From: Aphelocoma coerulescens
Taxonomy: Eukaryota; Chordata; Aves; Passeriformes; Corvidae
Length of the DNA: 64,000 nucleotides
Reading direction: 5' to 3'
Assembly (NCBI RefSeq): GCF_041296385.1
Contig: NW_027183960.1
Coordinates: forward strand, 1,783,001 to 1,847,000
The notes below the pieces were generated by a model. It made no database searches. It saw only the letters and a list, made by a program, of their open reading frames with translations, and was not told the origin of the DNA. This document shows, piece after piece, positions 57,728-64,000 of this stretch; the stretch's first letter is position 1, and the number at the start of each line of letters is the position of its first letter. A program made the position numbers and the translations under genes.

Positions 57728-58845
57728 GATGAAGAAACTCAGAAAGCCACACTTCTGCCAGAACTCTCCAAGATGCCCCCTTTGCTCCCCGTGACTCCAT
57801 CACTGCCCAGGAAGCTGTCTTTTCTACCGCAGCAGTTTGACATACAGTTAAAAGTCGTGTGGCAGAGAAAAAAGGCAAGAATTGGTTTCCAAGGGATGGC
57901 AAACAAGAGATACCAGAACCTTTGGCCCTACCAATATTAAAGCAACTCCATTAAGAGAGTTCTTGCACTTCCTGAGGATTGGCAGAAGCCTATCTCATTA
58001 TGTATGTTGCTGGGGGTCTTTTTAGACTGGCAAAAGGAGCTGTTGAAGGTTGCTTGATCTGTGCTAAAGCCAACAGCCAAGTTACAAAGTAACTTGCTAG
58101 AGGAGGGAGGCCTTGGGCTGCATGGCCCTTCCAAAGATGCCAGGTGGATTTTCCGGAGATGCCCCAAGTGGCAAGGCTTAATATCTTCTGGTAATCGTAT
58201 GTCAGCTAGCAAGGTGGCCAGAAGTATTTCCAACTACTTCAGTAATGACAGGATCAGTTCTTAAGGCATTTTTGGAACAAATCATTCCAAGATACAGCAT
58301 TGTAGAAGCAATAGATTCAGATAGGGGAACTCATTTTGCAGGAAAGATCCTTCAAGGGGTTTTGGCTTCTTTAGGAACACAATGGAACCTCCATAGGCCC
58401 TGGCACCCCCAGAGCTCGGCTCGGGTAGAAAACAATGAAGAGAGAAATAAACACCTTTTGAAGCTGGTAATAGAAACCAAGATGCCATGGGTAGGGCTTT
58501 GGACATTGGCTTTGGTGAGAATGAGGGCCCAACCCAGAAGAGAGATTCAGTTATCTCCCTTTCAATCGTTGTTTGCAAATGCCCTCCTGGTAAGTCTCCA
58601 CCCAGTGGGGGGGGGTAGAGGCAAGTGATGCATTTTTAAAACCATCTGTGGCCAGGATCCTGCTTCTTGTGAAACCCCTTCAACAGGAAACTCAGCTGGT
58701 GCAAGCCCGGCCTTTGGACTTTGCTGCTTTTAACATCCAACCAGGAGATTGAGTCCTAATTAAGGAGTAGAAAGAAGCGCCAGTGCTGGTGAAATGGCGT
58801 GGCCCATTCCAAGTGTCACTGACGACAGAAAACAGCCGTCAAGTA
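57728..58845 (+). pseudogene. pol: ERV-A integrase remnant, copy 4
   Basis: Frame 58,245-58,628 has SDRGTHF and HPQSS. Zinc-binding CLIC and the QVDF strand lie upstream in broken frames, and GPFQVSL lies downstream after a stop. Same lesions as the other copies. Confidence 0.75.
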
Positions 58846-59189
58846 AGCTGAACACAGGTGAACCCGTCACTCTCGGGTCAAGGTCTCTGAAGCCTCAGAG
58901 ATTTGCACATCTCAGCTGGAGGAGAAGGCCGGGAGGCCGTGACTGACACTCTGCAGGAGTGGGCCGGAGCAGTAGGCAGTGCTTCGACATCGGAAGAAGC
59001 CCCGCAGTCCTACCTTCAGACCGTCTGCTGAAATAGACTGTATAGGCATCCCTCCTCTAGAATCTCCACTCACTTGGGGGCTAATACTTGTGGCCATTTT
59101 GTTACGTTAAGTGGTTTCTGTGTCTTCAATTGCCACAGGTGCTGCAGAAGACAACGGGAAAATTAGACTAGCTAATTAGATGACACTAT

Positions 59190-60927
59190 TAAAACATTTT
59201 CCTTACTAATTCTACTTTGATATGGTCAGCTGAGTTTAGGCCAGGAGTGGGAGAATCAATTTGCAGCCTTAGGAGAAGAAGTAGCAAAAGTTTTTAACCT
59301 TAGCAATTGCTGGCTCTGTGGAAGGCCAGGAGGATCTGAAGAGTGGCCATAGTTGGCTAGCCCAGCTGAACCTAAATGGTGGGTCAATGTGAGGGCCCAC
59401 AGTGGGATGGGATTTGGGGCCAAAGAAGGAAGTTCACGGCCACTTCATTCTTCTCCAACAGGCACTTATTGCCTAATAGGATAGGGCGTGTCTATGTAGG
59501 AAAAGGCAATTGTCAATTGACTTTCCCTCTGGGCTTGAACAACTGGGTTTGGACCCCCAATTGCCCTCCTTCCAATTGTTCCAAATATCAAGGCAAATGC
59601 AATCAAATACCTGTTCGGCTCACTAACAGTAGCTGCGTAAGGCGTTCTTATCACACTTACCAAAAATATTTGGAAGCCTGTAAAGCAATGGGGAGGGACA
59701 AGGGGTTTTTTTGACCACCTGTTTTTGAGCAGTCCCCACAAAAATTCCACAAGTAGAAGACATGTTGTTTGTGATTATCAGTGGGAATGGCCACACCGGA
59801 TTGGAACTCAAAGCCTTTTAGTGAGTTCTGCTCCAAATCCAACCAAGCAGCTTGCAGATGTAAATGTAGGTGGGAACCCTGTGCGGGAGCTTGGAAATGC
59901 AAATGCTGGGACCCTTATGGTGGGGCAACTCTTGTTGGAGGACCGTTAGGCCCGGGAATCCTGCTGTATTTTGAGCCACCAATTGATGACCATGGGTAGG
60001 TTCCTTTGCTAATGGAACACGGGCTTTGAAAGGACAGTATTGGATTTGTGGCCAACATGCTTAGCTCAGGTTACCTCCAAACTGGTCAGGGATATGGTAT
60101 ATTTAGTAGACTGTTGTTCTTTTTGCTACTACAAGTTCTGGGAAATCGCTTAGGAATCAAAATCTGTGATGATTTAATTAGAGAAAAGCAGTCAGCTGAT
60201 GCAGCCCTGGCTGGAGGGAGCACCCCAAAACGGGGAAATGATGAACGGCCAACAGAACAAGTTACCCAACACGATGGACCAGCCCCTTGGAAACCTAAGG
60301 AATTAATCCCAGATGCCTGGGAACCCATTTATCATTTGAAGGAGATAATTAGGTTACAAGCTGTCTCGGAAATAATTACCAACCAGCCAGCCACAGCGCT
60401 TGACCTTTTTGCTGAGCAACCCACTTAAATGAGGAAAGCGGTATTTCAACATTGGATGGTATTAGATTATCTGTTGGCAGAAGAAGGAGGAGTTTGTGGG
60501 AAATTAAATGACTCGAGCTGCTGTTTGCAAGCAGATGACAGCGGAAAAGTGGTCAAACAAATAACAAAGGAAATAACGTCAGCTCGTGGACCTGTCCAAA
60601 TGTTGAAAGGATGGGAATGGGACATATTTTCATAGTTAACTGGCCAGCTATGGGCTAAATGAATACGATTTCTCCTCTTATATGCTATCGCAATTCTCAT
60701 CTTTTTACCATGCGGGACACCATGCTGGCTGCAGCTCTTTCAGCAGGTGCTCAAGGGGATGCCGCTAGCAGCCATGCCTACCTGATCCAGAAATGACTAC
60801 AAAAGGACAGAAAAGAATGTCACTGCAAATAATAGCAAAACCCAAGAAGACTCCAGAAGAAAAAATTAAATCCATGGTAATTAAGGTTTGTAAAGACAAA
60901 TACAGAGCAAATAAAAAGAGGAGGGAT
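59190..60927 (+). pseudogene. env: ERV-A env remnant, copy 4
   Basis: SU CWLC motif at about 59,308-59,319; frames 59,376-59,714, 60,048-60,428 and 60,429-60,635 match copy 2 in position and stops. The TM C-x7-CC cluster is present near 60,493-60,524. Non-functional. Confidence 0.75.
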
Positions 60928-61390
60928 TAAAAGGAATGAGATGGATGAGTCTTTACAAAGAGACCGTGTGAATCGGCCTGTAGACAAGGCTAGGAAGTTA
61001 TGGCTAGTGAAGTAACAGAAGAAACTAGGAGTTCTCTAGAACTGTTACTAATCATCAGAGACTGTTGATTAATCAAGGCCGTGTTAAATTCCTGAACCTA
61101 GAGCAAGGCAACAAAGACTTAAGAGCATTAGGAATGGGGTTCTTTTCTTTCTTCTCGATGCCAAGAGGGGGGTGCATATTAGAGGGGGGCGCATAGAGTA
61201 GGCAGTTCCGGAAGTCTGTATCTCCCGAATACCTCAGCCAGTGGGGAAAAGGAAGAGGGTGCTGTGGCCGGGAACTTGGCATCAAAAGGGGGCTGCATCC
61301 CGCAACCGTTTGACAGACGCCATGGGAAAAGCCCCATGGACTCTCCCTGTAGTCGAAGAATGTTGCAGGACTCCTCTGTCTCCTTTTCGG
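60928..61390 (+). repeat. ERV-A 3' U3 with purine tract, copy 4
   Basis: Twin of 18,718-19,180. The purine tract is immediately upstream and the TATA box is at the border with the CpG island (61,392-61,397). Confidence 0.6.
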
Positions 61391-62371
61391 ATATAAACCT
61401 CAGGCATCGTGGATTAATTTTCCCTAACGGCAGCGACCTGCCGCGTGGTCTCCGTGCTCCTCTCCAGCCCCCCGGGACGTGTAAAATAGTTCCCAGCGGC
61501 TCCCACCGCGCGTTGCAGACGGCTGCGCGGCCCCGGGGCTGCCCGCAGTGCTTCCCCTGCCCCGCCAGGGCTGCCCGCGGGCTGCGGAGCCGCCTCGCCA
61601 CCGGCGCGGCCAGGGCTGGGGCCCTTCTCGACAGCAGCCGAGGGGCTGCGGAGCGGGCGGCTGCCGGACGATCAGCTATTTTATGCCGCGCGGTGCTGCC
61701 GCCTCCATCTAGCTCTCCATCACGCCGCCGCCCGCCGCCCGCCTGGCGCGCTCACGCTCGGCCGCGCTCGCCGCCCGCCCAGCCTCGCCGGAAGCTCTCC
61801 CGCCCGTGCTGTGCCCCGGCTCCGCCGGCAGCTCGGCAGGGCCCGGCCGCACGCGTGCTGCGTGGCTCGGAGCAGCCGCGTTGCGCCGCAGGCGACGGGG
61901 AAGGCGGGGCGGGCCGGCGCCATCGTGGTAGCGCGAGGAGAGGAGCGCCCGGGCGGGGCGGCGAGCGGCGCGGCGGTGAGCGCTTCTGCTTCCTGTCGCT
62001 CGGCGGCCGCCCACGGCAGGTGCCGTGTGACCCCGCGGAGCGGCGGGGCCGGCCGGGCGGTGCGCGGCGAGGCTTTCGGCCAGCGGCGGCCACAGCGAGA
62101 GGCTGCTGGCACTGCCCGTGCCGGTGGAGAGAGCGGGGATCCGAGGCCGGCCTTCCCCGGGCGACGAGGGGAGGCCGCCTTTGCCGCGCTGCCCTCCGTG
62201 CAGCATGTGGCCGATTCCGGCGAACCCGGGGTCTCCGCAGCGGCGCGGGCGGGAGGGAGTGGGGAGCGCGCTCGGTGCCGTGCCGGCCGCTCCCGGCCAG
62301 CGCTGCGCTGCGCCGAGGCGTTTTCCCGCCCGTCCTGGGAAGGACATAAGCGACACCGTAGTTGGAGCTTA
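61391..62371 (+). promoter_or_regulatory. CpG island, B right arm
   Basis: Copy of 19,181-20,160. A 1-bp insertion in a T/C run near 61,552 shifts the long GC-rich open frame relative to the other copies, which supports a non-coding reading. ERV-B copy 2 begins 26 bp beyond it. Confidence 0.6.
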
Positions 62372-62396
62372 GCTGTCAGGGGGAACAACTTCTCTC

Positions 62397-63054
62397 TGTG
62401 AAAAACGAAGTTCACTCTCCTGTGAGAATTTAAAGGGGTTTAATATAAAGACAATAAGAGACACATCAAATAAAGCAACGGGGTAACAGCCAGTTGCCTT
62501 GGCGCTCTGCCAAGAGCACACCTGATGCCAGAGGTCAGTCCTTTTTATACCGTTTTTACTGTCTGTTCTTTATTCATATTAAAACTTTTCCTGGAGCTGT
62601 TCTGCATGGCCACTCCTTGGTTCCGCCTTTTTAGAGCGTGCCTAGTCTTCTGCCTTGTGGTTTTATTTCTCTTGATTCTTGGGGTTGGGCCCGCTAGGCA
62701 AGAGTCGATGGTAGGGTGGATTTCTTAATTCTCCAGACAGTCAGGGCTGATTGCAGCTTTGGGCCTCTTCGTCTCTCCGGGCAGAGTGGTGATAAAATCT
62801 CCCGGACTCTCCTGGCCGCCCGTTCTCCGGGCGGAGTAGCCTTTGGGCCCTTTTGCTCCCTAGACAAAGTGTTGATTAGCAGCTTTTCGGGCCTCATCCT
62901 CTGTTCGTTTGGAGGTTATCTTACGTGCTCACACTTGCTAACATTCTTGCTAAAAAGAGAGAAAACTACATCCACACAGCAGAAAGCATTTCTAACGTTA
63001 TATAATATCTACTTTATACTTTGCGAGAAGCTAATATAATATATGTTTATAACA
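62397..63054 (-). repeat. ERV-B 3' LTR, copy 2
   Basis: 658 bp, nearly identical to 20,186-20,843. At about 62,747 it has T, like the 5' LTR, where copy 1 has G. The TATA box is at about 62,542-62,551. The purine tract follows at 63,055-63,068. Confidence 0.9.
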
Positions 63055-63071
63055 ATCCCCCCTTTTCTATT

Positions 63072-64000
63072 TTATAAATCATTTGGCTTGAGCAATAATT
63101 CTTTTTTCTTGGCTTCTAATGTCTGTTCGTTCTTTTCACAGATCAATTTGGCTTCTTCAAGAGGGTCTTTTGTATCACTTTGTCTTTTTAATACCATAAT
63201 TTTTTGTGCTGTTCCAGACATAGCCAACTTTGGGTCAGTAGGCATTGCCACAACTTGCATGCCTTGAACTATGCTGGTGATTAGCCGAATAAAGCAGGGG
63301 ATCAAGCAAGGGAGAAATATTAGACTAGCTGTAGCACATAAGAGGAAGAAACCTAGCTTCTTCCACCATTCTTTCCCCAATATGCCATCCCACCAGTTAG
63401 CAGACATCATTGATTCCCATTTTTGGACTGGTACATGGGCTATTTTTCTGATTTGGTTGGCCATATCTAGAATGGCATCCCCATTGTCATCAATTTTTAA
63501 ACAACAGTCCGATGTATTGAACTTCCTGCACACACCGCCTTCTTCGGCCAGTAAATAGTCTAAAGCCAGCCTATTTTGATGTATTGCAGCTCTGGTTTGG
63601 CGTTGCTGGCTGACTATTAATTCCATAGCCCCAGCTGTTTCATTGGTTATGATTTCTACAAGAGCTTGGAGTCTGATGATACGATTCAGCATGTAAATTG
63701 GGGTCTGATATCCCCAACTTCCATCTTGTGCTTAGGTAGCTGGCCCATCTGTTTCTAATATTCGTTCAGGGGGCCATTCCTCATCTTTCCATTTTTGGAA
63801 TCCTCCAATTAAATCTCTTTTCTTTCTTTTGAAGTCTTCATAGAGAGGTATACCTAATTGATCTCCCATGGTTCTGGGAAAAGGAAAAACCCTGGTTGAA
63901 TGATTCTTAGTGTACAACTCCCTTTCCAATGTGAAGGGAGTCTTGGGGATGCCCTTTTCCCACATATCCAAAAGAAGCCATCTGGTGCTTTCCAATAATC
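63072..64000 (-). pseudogene. env: ERV-B env 3' part, copy 2
   Basis: The TM frame 63,692-63,072 (206 codons) is translated identically to copy 1, with the C-x7-CC cluster at about 63,503-63,532, a hydrophobic anchor and a long tail. The piece at 63,995-63,732 with the RKKR run is separated from it by the same stop as in copy 1. The upstream SU lies outside the window. Confidence 0.78.

Larger units (their letters stand above)
57284..61390 (+). mobile_element. ERV-A copy 4
   Basis: Copy of 15,077-19,180 at about +42,210. It has the same order (5' U3, integrase remnant, env remnant, purine tract, 3' U3) and the same internal deletion. The homopolymer after the integrase frame has 9 G, as in B's left arm, against 8 in copy 2. 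Confidence 0.8.
36528..62396. repeat. Palindrome B
   Basis: The left arm runs from 36,528 to about 51,800 and is mirrored by 51,801-62,396. After that point the right arm is interrupted by a second ERV-B copy. The outer 0.7 kb of the left arm (36,528-37,257) is the reverse complement of 30,267-30,973, so it is equivalent to the outer end of palindrome A's right arm. The left arm has one more full macrosatellite unit than the left arm of palindrome A and no ERV-B. Confidence 0.9.
62397..64000 (-). mobile_element. ERV-B copy 2 (3' part; cut by window end)
   Basis: Same integration point and same left flank as copy 1, so it is a duplicate of the same insertion rather than an independent event. 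It differs from 20,186-21,789 at only about two positions by eye (for example 62,747 and 63,280). Confidence 0.88.

Noticed and set aside
1..64000. tRNA or rRNA genes
   Set aside because: No A/B-box-plus-cloverleaf stretch or rRNA-like sequence was recognised on either strand by eye.

Overview
The window is vertebrate, most probably avian, repeat-rich DNA. No complete host protein-coding gene can be supported. It has decayed gammaretrovirus-like and betaretrovirus-like endogenous retroviruses (ERVs), solo LTRs, CpG islands and ampliconic repeats. There is no operon structure, no tRNA or rRNA gene and no CRISPR array. The bird assignment rests on the ERV mix and on LTR style recalled from avian genomes. 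Placement on a sex chromosome (for example the W) is inference only.

Architecture: the window holds about one and a half periods of a ~42.2-kb amplicon. Each period has a long palindrome and a ~5.6-kb spacer. Palindrome A is centred near 9,590; its right arm runs to 20,185 and resumes at 30,267-30,973 after a provirus. The single-copy spacer is ~30,974-36,527. Palindrome B (36,528-62,396 and beyond) is centred near 51,800. Going outward from each centre, an arm contains: inverted units of a ~1,392-bp macrosatellite; ~1.3 kb of unrecognised sequence; ~1 kb of CCTTG/CAAGG-rich low-complexity DNA; a CA/TG microsatellite; an old degenerate provirus (here ERV-A: U3, integrase remnant, env remnant, U3); a ~1-kb CpG island; and ~0.7 kb ending at the spacer.

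A younger ~10.1-kb provirus (ERV-B, minus strand, 20,186-30,266) lies 26 bp beyond the CpG island in the right arm of A. A second copy begins at the same place in the right arm of B (62,397 to the window end). The left arm of B keeps the empty target site (37,254-37,257). ERV-B has paired LTRs, a tRNA-Pro-like primer site, gag, pol and env. Stops and frameshifts break gag, pol and env, so it is not an intact virus.

How the parts relate: several linked variants are shared by the two arms of one palindrome but differ between palindromes, which is the pattern expected from arm-to-arm gene conversion. Other markers (ERV-B, a 17-bp indel) track arm identity across both palindromes, as expected if whole 42-kb units were duplicated recently. 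The only regulatory candidates are the CpG islands and the LTRs. Identity statements were made by eye and are approximate.
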